This document shows positions 1 through 8,860 of a stretch of 34,761 nt of DNA, in pieces. Made by a program: the position numbers and the translations under genes. The notes under the pieces are model-generated. The model did not search any database, had not been told where the DNA came from, and saw only the letters and a program-made list of their open reading frames with translations. Position 1 is the stretch's first letter; every line of letters begins with the position of its first letter. Source of the stretch: Thermoflexus hugenholtzii JAD2 (GTDB lineage Bacteria > Chloroflexota > Anaerolineae > Thermoflexales > Thermoflexaceae). The DNA lies in NCBI RefSeq assembly GCF_900187885.1, contig NZ_FYEK01000010.1:1-34761 (forward strand), in the 5' to 3' direction.

Positions 1-395
1 CACCACGCCGCCCCGGCGCTCCGGGCCGCCGGGGACATCGCCCACTGCCCCCGCACCGCCTGGCGAAGGACTTCCCCGGCCGCCTCAGAATAGGCCAGCA
101 CCGGAAGGCCCAGGCGTCCCGCGAGCCCCCAGTGGGGCGGAGCCGGATCCTCCACCAGAACCACGCCCCGCAGTTGCCAGTGGGTTTTTCGGAGGGCGGC
201 GTAGTGGCCCAGCCCGTTGCCGGCCGGCACCCGGAAGGCCAGGAGCACCACCTCGAGGTCCTCTTCCCCCTCGCGCCATCCCGGGCCGGCCAGCGGAAGC
301 GGCAACTCCCGAAGGTCCGGGCATCCCAACGCCCGCAGCGCCCTCCGGAGGGCTTCCCGACGCAGGGGGCAGGGCTCCGCGATCCCGACGACCAT
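1..395 (-). CDS. Degenerate NarL/LuxR-type response-regulator-like protein (partial)
   Basis: The gene runs off the left edge, so only its first 131 residues are seen. The ATG at 395 was chosen because GGAGG lies 5 bases before it; an in-frame ATG at 422 has no good ribosome binding site. The chain resembles a NarL-type receiver domain: a start like IAEPCPLRREALRRAL where receivers have IADDHPLVREGLR, a core strand EDLEVVLLAF, then LRGVVLVED, GLPVLAY and EVLRQAVRGQWAMSPA, which aligns with the end of receivers leading into a LuxR helix-turn-helix. The phospho-acceptor Asp and the acidic pair are missing, so phosphorylation is unlikely. The DNA-binding half would lie outside the window. A similarly degenerate gene lies at 26759. 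Family call is inference by motif reading. Confidence 0.6.
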   Translation of the reverse strand, partial: MVVGIAEPCPLRREALRRALRALGCPDLRELPLPLAGPGWREGEEDLEVVLLAFRVPAGNGLGHYAALRKTHWQLRGVVLVEDPAPPHWGLAGRLGLPVLAYSEAAGEVLRQAVRGQWAMSPAARSAGAAW

Positions 396-481
396 CCGAT
401 CCTCCTCGCTGTTGCTTCCCATATGGAATACCCCGCGAGCCGCCTTGTGGTGGGGGGGTCTCTTTTCCGATTCTCCGTGCC

Positions 482-503
482 GATCGTGACAAGATCGTGA
501 CAA
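482..503. promoter_or_regulatory. Tandem 11-bp direct repeat, operator-like
   Basis: Two perfect head-to-tail copies of GATCGTGACAA (482-492 and 493-503) lie about 90 bases upstream of the degenerate regulator gene starting at 395. On the minus strand the unit reads TTGTCACGATC. An 11-bp period is one helical turn and is the usual spacing for OmpR/PhoB-type regulator half-sites. The bound protein is unknown. Confidence 0.45.
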
Positions 504-658
504 AACCGGGCCCCGGTGTGTTAGAATTCTGCGGTGGATCGCGAGCGGGAGGGACGACCGGCGGGTTGTTCGGCTCCTCCGGGGGGACTTTCGGCTGGGC
601 CTGGGCGGGCGACCCGCGACGGGTTTCAAGCGGAGGGATCAGGGGACTCCCGCGTAAA

Positions 659-716
659 GGCGGGGAGGGCCGCAGGCCGATCGGGTTTTCCCCGGCTCGG
701 TCCGGCCCTCCCCGCC
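659..716. repeat. 14-bp perfect inverted repeat, probable terminator or RNA hairpin
   Basis: The arms GGCGGGGAGGGCCG (659-672) and CGGCCCTCCCCGCC (703-716) are exact complements around a 30-base loop. It lies 50 bases beyond the stop of the YceI lipoprotein gene, at the end of the long leftward operon, so an intrinsic-type terminator is one reading, although no U-run follows. The remaining stretch between 396 and 765 holds the 482-503 tandem repeat and no gene I can support. Confidence 0.45.
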
Positions 717-765
717 ACGCATGCGAATCAAATCCTCGACGGTTGTTGACCCTACGCCCTCCGGA

Positions 766-1500
766 TCACGGCCGCCGCTGAAGCACCGCGTCCACCTCGA
801 GGCGGATGGTCTCATCCACGCTCAGCACCACGGGCACGCGAGGCGGCTCCAGCCCGAAGTCAGCGAAGGTGAACTGGGTGCGCGCCTGGGCGATGACGCG
901 ATCCCCCTCCACCCGCGCCGTCACCTCCCAGGTCACCGGACGGGTGGTCTCCCGGATCGTCAGATCCCCGATCAGCCGGAAGGTGTGCTCACCCGAGGTG
1001 GGGAGGGGCGAGGGCAGCCCCTGGATCTCGCGGGGGACGAAGACGGCATACGGATAGCGGTCGGCCTGCAAAGTGTTGCGCCGGATGAAGTTGTCCCGCC
1101 GCGCCTGATCGCTGGTCAGCGTGCGCAGGTCCACCTGGAAGCGCGAGGCCTCAGGGACGACCCGGTTGCCCTCCAGAACCAGCACGCCGGTGATGGCCCG
1201 GGTGGTCCCCACCGCATCGTTGGGCAGATCAAACCCCACCAGCTGTTCCCGCACCCGGTAGCGGGCTTCGCTTTCCTCTGAAATCACCCCATAGGCGATG
1301 CGATCTCCTGCAGCCGCATCGGAGGGGGCTGCGGTGGGGGTGGGCGCAGGGGGCGCCGGAGGCGTGCTCTCCCCGCCCGGAGCGGATGTGGGGATGGGTG
1401 TGGCCGTCGGAGGTGCCCCGGATGGGGCCGCGCAGGCGGCCATCAGGCCGCCGATCAGGAGCAGCAGGAGCGTTCTCTGTAAGAGACGTGCAGAAGCCAT
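766..1500 (-). CDS. YceI-family lipoprotein
   Basis: This is an exported lipoprotein with a YceI beta-barrel domain, a lipocalin-like fold that binds isoprenoid or amphiphilic ligands. The N-terminus has a basic start, a leucine-rich core and a lipobox LMAAC (Cys 23), followed by a Pro/Thr/Ala-rich linker to about residue 60. The domain then shows the family pattern: EARYRVREQLVGFDL, VGTTRAITGVLVLEG, FQVDLRTLTSD, RRDNFIRRNTLQADRYPYAVFVP, and a C-terminal FADFGLEPPRVPVV strand. About 244 residues is normal for a YceI protein with signal and linker. It is the last gene of the leftward cluster of exporter and heme-binding protein, 42 bases after the methyltransferase. YceI genes often respond to envelope, osmotic or pH stress; the ligand here is unknown. 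Confidence 0.9.
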   Translation of the reverse strand: MASARLLQRTLLLLLIGGLMAACAAPSGAPPTATPIPTSAPGGESTPPAPPAPTPTAAPSDAAAGDRIAYGVISEESEARYRVREQLVGFDLPNDAVGTTRAITGVLVLEGNRVVPEASRFQVDLRTLTSDQARRDNFIRRNTLQADRYPYAVFVPREIQGLPSPLPTSGEHTFRLIGDLTIRETTRPVTWEVTARVEGDRVIAQARTQFTFADFGLEPPRVPVVLSVDETIRLEVDAVLQRRP

Positions 1501-1541
1501 CTTTTCACCCTCCCGATGGGATGTTCGAATGGCCGAGCGGC

Positions 1542-2132
1542 TCAGGGGGCATGAAGCGGCCGGAGCGCCCGGATCAGATAGGCGTCCTCATGCTGCCAGT
1601 CCGTCGGAAGGATATGGAAGCCGGCGGCCTCCAGGGCCTGACGGACGATCCCCGGAGGCAGCCGGTGATCCCGCGGCGGACCCTCCTCGTGAACCGCGTC
1701 CGGCCGCCAATCCAGAAAACCCACCCGCCCGCCGGGCCGCAGGACCCGATGGAGCTCCCGCATCAGCGCATCGAGGGGCTCCACCTCGTGGGCGATGAAG
1801 GCCCCCCACGCGGCGTCCACGGAGGCGTCCGGCAGCTCGATGCGTGGGAGCTCCGACCGCAAGGGACGCACCCAGGGCGGGGGCTGTCGATCGAGCAGGG
1901 CCTCCAGCATCTCCGGGCTGACATCCAGGGCCCAGACGATCCCATCCGGGCCCACGAGTTCCGCCAGGGGAAAGGTCCAGAATCCGGGCCCGCACCCCAG
2001 ATCCACCACCGTCTCGCCGGGCTGCAGGTGGAGGACGGCAAGCAACCGGGGCGGATCCCACTTCGCCCAGCGGGCGGGATCCAGCAGCAGCGCCCGCTTA
2101 TGGGGGTCGAAGCGCCGTTCGTGAGCGGCCAT
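1542..2132 (-). CDS. Class I SAM-dependent methyltransferase
   Basis: A 196-residue Rossmann-fold methyltransferase of the UbiE/Methyltransf_11 type. Motif I VVDLGCGPGFW binds SAM, motif II ends WALDVSPEM, and the later motifs are DAAWGAFIAHEVE and LHRVLRPGGRVGFLDWRP. The start at 2132 is preferred because GGGAGG lies 5 bases before it; an ATG at 2153 overlaps the end of the ABC ATPase gene and has no good site. The stop codon of the ATPase gene (2143) sits within this gene's ribosome binding region, so the two are translationally coupled. The substrate cannot be read from sequence. Its place between the MacB-like ATPase and the YceI lipoprotein hints at a lipid, quinone or exported small molecule, which is inference. 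Confidence 0.88.
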   Translation of the reverse strand: MAAHERRFDPHKRALLLDPARWAKWDPPRLLAVLHLQPGETVVDLGCGPGFWTFPLAELVGPDGIVWALDVSPEMLEALLDRQPPPWVRPLRSELPRIELPDASVDAAWGAFIAHEVEPLDALMRELHRVLRPGGRVGFLDWRPDAVHEEGPPRDHRLPPGIVRQALEAAGFHILPTDWQHEDAYLIRALRPLHAP

Positions 2133-2142
2133 GGCGGCCTCC

Positions 2143-2859
<717 letters not shown>

Positions 2860-2955
2860 CCCTTCCTCCTCCCACGGCATGTGCGAGGGTTTTGGATCTC
2901 TATTCATTCTGCCCTCGACTGGCCCTGGGCGCTACAACGCGCTATCCCTCGGGAT

Positions 2956-4197
2956 TCACTCGTATCGAAGCGCTTCGATCGGATTCAGGGCAGCAGCCCG
3001 GGCGGCCGGGTAGATGCCGAAGAACACGCCCACGGCCACGGCGAAGGTCAGGGCCAGGGTGATCACGTCCCCGGTCACCACCGGGCGCAGCGTCCCGGTC
3101 CCAACCTGGACGCCCCGGATCAGCTGAGCGGCGCCGATCCCCAGGCCCACCCCGATCAGCCCGCCCAGGCCGCTCAGGGTGACGGCCTCGGTGAGGAACT
3201 GGAGCAGGATGTCCCGCCGCCGCGCCCCCACGGCTTTGCGCAGCCCGATCTCCCGCGTCCGCTCCGTCACCGACACCAGCATGATGTTCATGATCCCGAT
3301 GCCCCCCACGATCAGGGAGATGGCGGCGATGGCCCCCAGGAAGACCGTAAGGGTCCCCGTGATCTGGGCCGAGGTCTGGATCAGGTCCTGCTGGCTGATG
3401 AGGGTGAAATCGTCGTCGTCGCCATCCAGGAGGCGGTGGCGCTCCCGCAGGACGGAGCGGGCGGCCTCCATCACCGCCGGCATCGCGGCCGTGCTCTCCG
3501 CCTGGATCAGGATCTGGGAGACCACCTCGCTGCCTCGGAACTGGCCGCCCCGGGCCAGCCGCTGGACTGCGGTGGAAAGCGGGACGAAGATCTGGTTGTC
3601 GGGGCTGCCGAACCCGGTGCCGCCCACCGGGGCGAGGACGCCGATCACGCGGAACGGGATGTTGTTGAGGCGAACGAACCCGCCGATGGGATCCCCATCG
3701 GGGAAGAGCTGGGCGGCCACGTTCGCCCCCAGGACCGCCACGGGGGCTCCGGTCTCCACGTGGGCGGAGGCGAGGAGGTCACCGCCGGCCACCTGGAGGT
3801 TGCGGACGGCGAAGAACTCCGGCGTCACGCCCTGGACGGAGACCCTCAGATTGCTCCGCCCGACGATCACCTGGGCGTTCGTCTGGAAGACCGGGGCCAC
3901 CGCCGTCACCCCGGGCAGCTCCGCCAGGGCCCGGGCGTCGGCCGCGGTCAGCGTGGAAGCGGAGCCGGGCGCCTGGGCGACCCCGCCCACCCGCAGGCTG
4001 CCCGGCGTCACGAAGATCAGATTGGTCCCGACCCGCTCGATCTGGGCGCGAACGGCCTCCTGGGTCCCCCGCCCGATGCTCATCAGGGCGATCACGGAAG
4101 CCACCCCGATGATCACCCCCAGCATCGTCAGGAAGGAACGCATCTTGTTGGCCATCAGGCTCGCCATCGCCGTCCGAAATCCCTCCAGAAGGCTCAT
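2956..4197 (-). CDS. MacB-like ABC transporter permease (FtsX domain)
   Basis: A 413-residue membrane subunit. The first transmembrane helix (about residues 18-40, KMRSFLTMLGVIIGVASVIA) precedes a large extracytoplasmic MacB periplasmic core domain of about 200 residues. Three C-terminal helices of the FtsX domain follow (about 275-300, 330-350 and 375-400), including the GGIGIMNIMLVSVTERTREIG motif region and RRDILLQFLTEAV. The chain ends PIEALRYE, typical of the family. ATG 4197 follows GGGAGG by 5 bases; a GTG two codons upstream overlaps that site and is not preferred. It is preceded by the fusion protein gene and followed by the ATPase gene. The family exports substrates taken from the outer face of the membrane; the substrate here is unknown. 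Confidence 0.94.
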   Translation of the reverse strand: MSLLEGFRTAMASLMANKMRSFLTMLGVIIGVASVIALMSIGRGTQEAVRAQIERVGTNLIFVTPGSLRVGGVAQAPGSASTLTAADARALAELPGVTAVAPVFQTNAQVIVGRSNLRVSVQGVTPEFFAVRNLQVAGGDLLASAHVETGAPVAVLGANVAAQLFPDGDPIGGFVRLNNIPFRVIGVLAPVGGTGFGSPDNQIFVPLSTAVQRLARGGQFRGSEVVSQILIQAESTAAMPAVMEAARSVLRERHRLLDGDDDDFTLISQQDLIQTSAQITGTLTVFLGAIAAISLIVGGIGIMNIMLVSVTERTREIGLRKAVGARRRDILLQFLTEAVTLSGLGGLIGVGLGIGAAQLIRGVQVGTGTLRPVVTGDVITLALTFAVAVGVFFGIYPAARAAALNPIEALRYE

Positions 4198-4269
4198 CCC
4201 CACCTCCCTTCCGTCATCCCGGCGGATGAAGCGGGCGCCAAGCCGCCTCGGCGATAGGGGCCGAAGGGC

Positions 4270-5673
4270 TCACCGGAAGATCCCGGGGCCGAAGAAGCCG
4301 GGTCCCGGGACACGGGTGCCGGAGGCGCCTGCTTGGGCAGTCGTCACCACCACGACATCGCCCTCCTGCAGCCCCTCCAGGACCTCCGCCATCGTATCCC
4401 CGCGCATCCCGATTCGCACCGGGAGGGTCTCCGTCTGATCGCCGCGCATGACAGTCACGAAGGTCTGCCCGCCCCGAGTGATCAGCGCCCGCCGCGGGAC
4501 GAGCAGCGCGTTCTCCCGACGGGCGACGGTGATCTGGACCTGCACGGTCATCCCCGCCCGCACGGACGGCGCGTTCTCCTCCAGGGCGATGGTCACCGGG
4601 AAGTTCACCACCCCCTGGACCTGGGTCCCTATCGGCGCCACCGAGACGACCTTCCCCTTGAGGCGGGTGTCGGGCGTGGCCTCGGGGATGATGACCGCCT
4701 CCTGCCCCGGAGCCACCTGGGCGACGTCCACCTCCGGGAGGTTCACCACCACCTCCAGACGGTTCAGGTCCCCGAGGGTGATGGCCGGCGTCCCGGCGGG
4801 GGCCGGACTCCCCTCCACCAGGTTCACCGCTGTTACCACCCCGTCGATGGGAGCCACCAGCCGGGCCTGCTCCAGGCGCAGCTCCAGCTGGCGCACTGCG
4901 ATCTCCGCCTGCTGCACCTGATACTGCGCCAGCTCCAGGTCCAGGCTGGGATCCTGCACCTGTAAGCGGGTCAGATTCGCCCGGGCCTGGGCCAAAGCGG
5001 CCTCGGCCGCTTTCAGTTGCTGCTCCGTGGGTCCGGATTGGGCCTTCTCGTATTGCAGGCGGGAGATCTCGGCCTGCAGCTCCGCCTGCCCCACCCGCGC
5101 CTGGGCCAGCTCCAGATCCACTGAGGAAGCGGTGGGCGAGCCGGCCGTCTTATCCCGGCTGAGCTGGGCCTGCCACAGGGCGTTCTTGGCCACCTCGTAG
5201 TTCAGCCGGGCGATCTCCCGATCGCGGGGGTCGGGGCCTGCCTTCAAGGCCTCCAGGCTGGCCTGGGCGTTGGCCAGGGCCGCCTGCGCCGCCGCCAGGT
5301 CGGCCGGGCGGGCCCGGGCGGTCGCCTGGGCCTGGGCCAGCCGGATCCGGGCGATCTCCAAGTTGATGCGGGCGTTCTGCAGCTGGAGCTCCAGATCCCG
5401 CGTGTCCAGCTCCGCCAGCACCTGGCCAGCCTTCACCGCGTCCCCCACCCCGACGTAGACCTTGCGCACGACGCCGGATTGAGTGAAAGCCAGGTTCACC
5501 AGAGTGTGGGGCTGAAGGTTGCCGGACCCGCTGACGGTGACCTCCAGGGTGCCCCGACGCACCCGGACCACCGTGTTCTGACCCTGCGGGGACTGGGCCG
5601 TCGAAGCCCCCGCGCAGGCGACGGCCAGGATCAGGATCAGCGAAACGAGAATCCCCCATTGTCCTTTTCGCAT
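4270..5673 (-). CDS. MacA/HlyD-type periplasmic adaptor (membrane fusion) protein
   Basis: A 467-residue exported adaptor for the MacB-like permease. It begins with a signal segment ending AVACAG, a plausible but imperfect lipobox (Cys 20). Next come a barrel-sandwich (lipoyl-like) half, QPHTLVNLAFTQSGVVRKVYVGVGDAVKAGQVLAEL, and a long Ala/Gln-rich alpha-hairpin coiled coil (about residues 95-265) rich in AQAALANAQ-type heptads. The second sandwich half RLVAPIDGVVTAVNLVEGS is followed by a beta-barrel and a membrane-proximal domain ending in a Gly/Phe/Pro tail. The hairpin is longer than in E. coli MacA, perhaps to span a thick wall. It sits between the heme-binding protein gene (22-base gap) and the permease gene. 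Confidence 0.93.
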   Translation of the reverse strand: MRKGQWGILVSLILILAVACAGASTAQSPQGQNTVVRVRRGTLEVTVSGSGNLQPHTLVNLAFTQSGVVRKVYVGVGDAVKAGQVLAELDTRDLELQLQNARINLEIARIRLAQAQATARARPADLAAAQAALANAQASLEALKAGPDPRDREIARLNYEVAKNALWQAQLSRDKTAGSPTASSVDLELAQARVGQAELQAEISRLQYEKAQSGPTEQQLKAAEAALAQARANLTRLQVQDPSLDLELAQYQVQQAEIAVRQLELRLEQARLVAPIDGVVTAVNLVEGSPAPAGTPAITLGDLNRLEVVVNLPEVDVAQVAPGQEAVIIPEATPDTRLKGKVVSVAPIGTQVQGVVNFPVTIALEENAPSVRAGMTVQVQITVARRENALLVPRRALITRGGQTFVTVMRGDQTETLPVRIGMRGDTMAEVLEGLQEGDVVVVTTAQAGASGTRVPGPGFFGPGIFR

Positions 5674-5694
5674 CAGTTCCTCCGTCTCTAAGAG

Positions 5695-6996
5695 CTAACG
5701 GGAAAGGGTTTCCTGCAAGCCTTGGATGAGCAGTTCCTTCTCCAGATCCGTGAGGCGCGCCTCCGGATGGATAAGCAGATAATCCGCTGGCGGCATGCTT
5801 CCATTGCGGATCACCCGAGCGATCTCCTCCGCCAAGCGGGCTTTGCGGGCCGGTGACAGCGCGGCCGGATCCAGCTCGGAGAGGTTGAGGGCCTGCCGGC
5901 CCTCGTTCACGTGTAGAACGGTCAGCCAGGAGGCCGGTGCGACCGCGGTATACCAGGGCCAGCGCGTTTCGTTGCTATGGCAGTCCGCACACGCCCGCTG
6001 CCAGAGGGCTTGGGTCTGAGGAGAATCCCATGGGATCGTCGCCCGAGCCGGCGGGTTGGTGCGCGGGACCGGGATCAGCTGGGCGATCAGCAAAGCGGCC
6101 AGGCTCAGCATGGCCCCGGCGCCCAGGGCCCGAAGGCCCTCCTGCGGCCGATCTCCCCAGATCGCCGCAGTGGGAACGTCCTCCATGCCCCATCGGCGTC
6201 GGCTCCAGCCCACTGCACCCAGCGCGAGAAGCGCCAGGGCGCTCAGGATGCCACCTCCGACCGCCATGGTGGACGGGGCCACCCGCACCGGCGCCAGCCC
6301 CTCCGGCGGCCGCCCCGGGAAGGGCCCCACGAACGGCTCCCCTCGGAATCGCTCCCCCGACGTGCCGAAAGGCGGCACGGCGCGAGCGCCTTCACCCAGG
6401 GTCTCCGGAGGGCCCAGGAAGCCGGGCACCCCACCGGGCCCGAAGCTCCCCTGAAGCCCTGCAAAGGCCGGAGCCGGCCCACGGGCCATCGCCAGCAAGA
6501 AGGCCAGAAGGAGGGAGAGGCCCGCAACCAGCCCGCTGGCCCCTCCCAACCCCAGCAGGGCCTGGACCCATTTGTGGATCCGGGACGGGAGATCCATCCG
6601 CAGGCCCGCGACGGTGACCGCGATGAGCAGCAACAGGGCGCTGCCCACGGTCCAGAGGGCCGCGAAGGGTCCCACCGTGCCGATTTGAAGGAGGAACATC
6701 AAGAGGCCCAGGAGCGTTAGGAAAAGAAACCAGGCAGGCAGGACAAGGAGAATCTTCCGGGGCCACGAAGCGGGCCGGAGGGCGGTGATCCCGGCCACGA
6801 GGGCAGCGGCCCCCAGGGCCGATAGGGCGCTCACCCCAATGGCCCAGCGGGAGACCTGCTGCAGGGCCGTGAACCCGGTCACGTTCCGATAAAGGAAGCC
6901 GAAGCGGGCGCCCAGGACCGTCAGGACGCCGTAGAGCAAGACTCCCAGGGCGATCCCCCAGAGCGGGATCAGGAAGCCAAACCATCGTCGCCCCAT
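5695..6996 (-). CDS. Multi-TM membrane protein with C-terminal heme-binding (CxxCH) domain
   Basis: A 433-residue membrane protein. The N-terminal half has four to five hydrophobic helices (about residues 8-27, 52-72, 84-106, 112-132 and 148-170). A Gly/Pro/Phe-rich extracytoplasmic stretch (about 175-245) and two more helices (about 248-265 and 290-310) follow. The last ~110 residues match the Haem_bd domain: covalent heme motif CADCH (336-340), then WPWYT, VNEGRQALNLSE and MPPADYLLIHPEA, with Met 401 a likely axial ligand. An electron-transfer or redox/NO-sensing role is inferred. ATG 6996 follows GGAGG by 5 bases. It lies directly after the sensor kinase gene (24-base gap) and before the fusion protein gene, so it is probably co-transcribed with both. 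The fusion of this long TM region to the heme domain is unusual. Confidence 0.85.
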   Translation of the reverse strand: MGRRWFGFLIPLWGIALGVLLYGVLTVLGARFGFLYRNVTGFTALQQVSRWAIGVSALSALGAAALVAGITALRPASWPRKILLVLPAWFLFLTLLGLLMFLLQIGTVGPFAALWTVGSALLLLIAVTVAGLRMDLPSRIHKWVQALLGLGGASGLVAGLSLLLAFLLAMARGPAPAFAGLQGSFGPGGVPGFLGPPETLGEGARAVPPFGTSGERFRGEPFVGPFPGRPPEGLAPVRVAPSTMAVGGGILSALALLALGAVGWSRRRWGMEDVPTAAIWGDRPQEGLRALGAGAMLSLAALLIAQLIPVPRTNPPARATIPWDSPQTQALWQRACADCHSNETRWPWYTAVAPASWLTVLHVNEGRQALNLSELDPAALSPARKARLAEEIARVIRNGSMPPADYLLIHPEARLTDLEKELLIQGLQETLSR

Positions 6997-7020
6997 GGGT
7001 TCCTCCAGATGATGGTGATG

Positions 7021-8613
7021 TCAGGCCACAGCGGCCCCGCTGCGCAGTGGGAGGATCAGCTCGAAGCGGCTGCCCTGGCCGGGCCAGCTGCGCACTTCCA
7101 CCTGTCCGCCGTGGGCTTCCACGATCCAGCGCACAATGGCCAGGCCCAAGCCGCTCCCCTCCGCCGGGGCGTTCCGCCCCCGATAGAAGCGCTCGAAGAT
7201 GTGGGGAAGGTCCTCCGGATCGATGCCGGATCCGGTGTCCTCCACCCAGATCCGGACGCGCTCCCCCTCCCGCCGGGCGCCCACCGTGATCCGCCCGCCG
7301 GACGGCGTGAACTTGACCGCGTTGTCCAGCAGGTTGGCCAGGGCCATCTCCAGCCGCCACCGATCCCAGATCCCCTCGATGGGCTCCGGCGGGAGCTCGA
7401 GGGAGAGGGCGATCCCCTTCCGGGCTGCTCCTTCCCGGAACAGGGAGAGCGCGGCCCGGAGGACATCCTCCAGGGCATGGGGGGCGAGGTCCAGGGAGAT
7501 CAGGCCGGCCTCCAGGCGGGAGAGGTCCAGGAGGTTGTGGGTGATCCAGGCCAGCCGATCCACCTGAGCCTGGCTCTCGGCGAGGAAGGCGGCCCGGGCC
7601 TCCGGGTCCTCCGCCGCTGGCCCTTGCAGGAGCTCCAGGAAGGTCCGGAGGGCAGTCAGCGGCGTGCGGAGCTGATGGGAGGCGTCGGCGATGAAGTGGC
7701 GCAGGACGTCCCGCTCCCGGGCCAGGGCCGTGAAGCTGGCCTGCAGGCGCTCAGCCATCCGATTGAGCTCGGCGGCCAGATGCCGCAGCTCCACCGGCCC
7801 GGCCTCCGGCGCGCGGACGTGGAGGTTTCCCTCGCCCATTTGCACCGCCGCGTGGGCCAGGCGACGGATAGGGCGGCTCAGCGCCTCGCTCACCCCCAGG
7901 CCCAGCAGCCCGGCCAGCAGGGCGGCGACGAGGCCGGCCAGGGCGAAGGCGCGGGTGGTGGCGGCGATCACCTCCAGGCTGGGCTCCACCCCGGCCTGCA
8001 GCTCCACATACCCGATGGGCGCCCGGGGATCCCCGATGGGCGCCCGCGCCACCAGTGGAAGCGAGGGCGCGGTGACCTCCTCTCCCGCCTCCGGGGACCC
8101 AGGCAGCGTCTCAAAGTGGAAGCGGCTGCCCCACGGGCTGCGGAACTGGCGGATCCGCATCCAGCGCATCCCGGGGGGGCTATGGGCGGGCCAGCCCTCC
8201 CGGCCCCGCAGATAGAGGGAGCCCCACGGAGGGATCCCGGCTCCCTCGGCACCGGGGGTAGACGCCGGGGCGGCCCAGAGGACCTCCCCGGCGGGGCCGG
8301 TCGGGAAGCCGGAGTCGGCCAGCACCCGGCCCTGGGCGTCCAGGATGCGCACCCGGGCGTTCCCCAGGAAGGCGGTGGCGTAGGCCAGGCGGGTCAACCC
8401 CTCCGGCCAGGGCTCCGGCTCCATGAACATCCGGGCCTGCCGGGCCACGGCCTCCGCGTTCGCCCGCAGCACCGCCTGCTCCTGCCGGATCCCATACGCC
8501 CGCAGCAGGCTCACCGTCAGCACCCCGGTGATCCCCACCGCGACGATGCTGAGCAGCAGATAGCTCCCGATCAGCCACCCGCGAATGGAACGGATCCGCC
8601 CGAACGTCCGCAT
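7021..8613 (-). CDS. Two-component sensor histidine kinase
   Basis: A 530-residue class I sensor kinase. TM1 lies at about 13-38 and TM2 at about 222-245, enclosing a ~180-residue extracytoplasmic sensor region with no motif I recognise. A HAMP linker (about 245-295) precedes the dimerisation domain ASHQLRTPLT with phospho-acceptor His 313. The ATPase domain has an N-box NLLDNAVKF, G1 VEDTGSGID, and G2 GSGLGLAIVRWIVEAHGG. All catalytic elements are present. Start ATG 8613 follows GAGGAGG closely. It heads the heme-protein and MacAB-like cluster. No response regulator is adjacent; the best partner is the OmpR-type gene at 11600-12298, from which it is separated by the TnpB/VapBC segment. Confidence 0.95.
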   Translation of the reverse strand: MRTFGRIRSIRGWLIGSYLLLSIVAVGITGVLTVSLLRAYGIRQEQAVLRANAEAVARQARMFMEPEPWPEGLTRLAYATAFLGNARVRILDAQGRVLADSGFPTGPAGEVLWAAPASTPGAEGAGIPPWGSLYLRGREGWPAHSPPGMRWMRIRQFRSPWGSRFHFETLPGSPEAGEEVTAPSLPLVARAPIGDPRAPIGYVELQAGVEPSLEVIAATTRAFALAGLVAALLAGLLGLGVSEALSRPIRRLAHAAVQMGEGNLHVRAPEAGPVELRHLAAELNRMAERLQASFTALARERDVLRHFIADASHQLRTPLTALRTFLELLQGPAAEDPEARAAFLAESQAQVDRLAWITHNLLDLSRLEAGLISLDLAPHALEDVLRAALSLFREGAARKGIALSLELPPEPIEGIWDRWRLEMALANLLDNAVKFTPSGGRITVGARREGERVRIWVEDTGSGIDPEDLPHIFERFYRGRNAPAEGSGLGLAIVRWIVEAHGGQVEVRSWPGQGSRFELILPLRSGAAVA

Positions 8614-8635
8614 GGTGCCTCCTCAAAGACCAGAC

Positions 8636-8663
8636 GTAGGGCAACTGCAAGCCGTTGCCCTAC
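8636..8663. repeat. 28-bp palindromic element overlapping a stop codon
   Basis: The 10-base arms GTAGGGCAAC (8636-8645) and GTTGCCCTAC (8654-8663) are perfect complements around an 8-base loop. The right arm contains the TAG stop of the small membrane protein gene (8660-8662). The GTAGGG...CCCTAC ends match the palindrome at 18448, so both may belong to one dispersed family of short hairpin repeats. It could also act as an mRNA processing or partial termination hairpin ahead of the kinase gene. Confidence 0.6.
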
Positions 8664-8821
8664 TCACTGGGGGCCGGCGTCGGAGAGACGGCGGGAGCCG
8701 GAGCGGCCATAACTCGGGAGAGCACTCCTTCGCGGGCGAGCAGGAACAGCGTCCCCACGACGACGCCGATCAGCCCTGCCATTCCCAGAACCCCCGGACC
8801 GGTCCATACCCACCGGCGCAT
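8660..8821 (-). CDS. Small single-pass membrane protein
   Basis: A 53-residue protein with one clear membrane helix (about residues 9-33, GVLGMAGLIGVVVGTLFLL) and a short Ala/Pro/Ser-rich tail. ATG 8821 follows GGAGGAG by 5 bases. It precedes the sensor kinase gene by 46 bases and lies just downstream of the probable response-regulator binding site, so it is likely the first gene of that operon. I do not recognise its family. Size and position suggest an accessory or regulatory subunit for the kinase or the exporter, which is inference. Confidence 0.65.
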   Translation of the reverse strand: MRRWVWTGPGVLGMAGLIGVVVGTLFLLAREGVLSRVMAAPAPAVSPTPAPSE

Positions 8822-8860
8822 CGATTCTCCTCCTCTCCACAAGGCCTGTCCGTGACGATC

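Noticed and set aside
504-780. Riboswitch in the GC-rich stretch before 780
   Set aside because: It has a strong hairpin, but I could not match the conserved core of any riboswitch class and the neighbouring genes point away from it.
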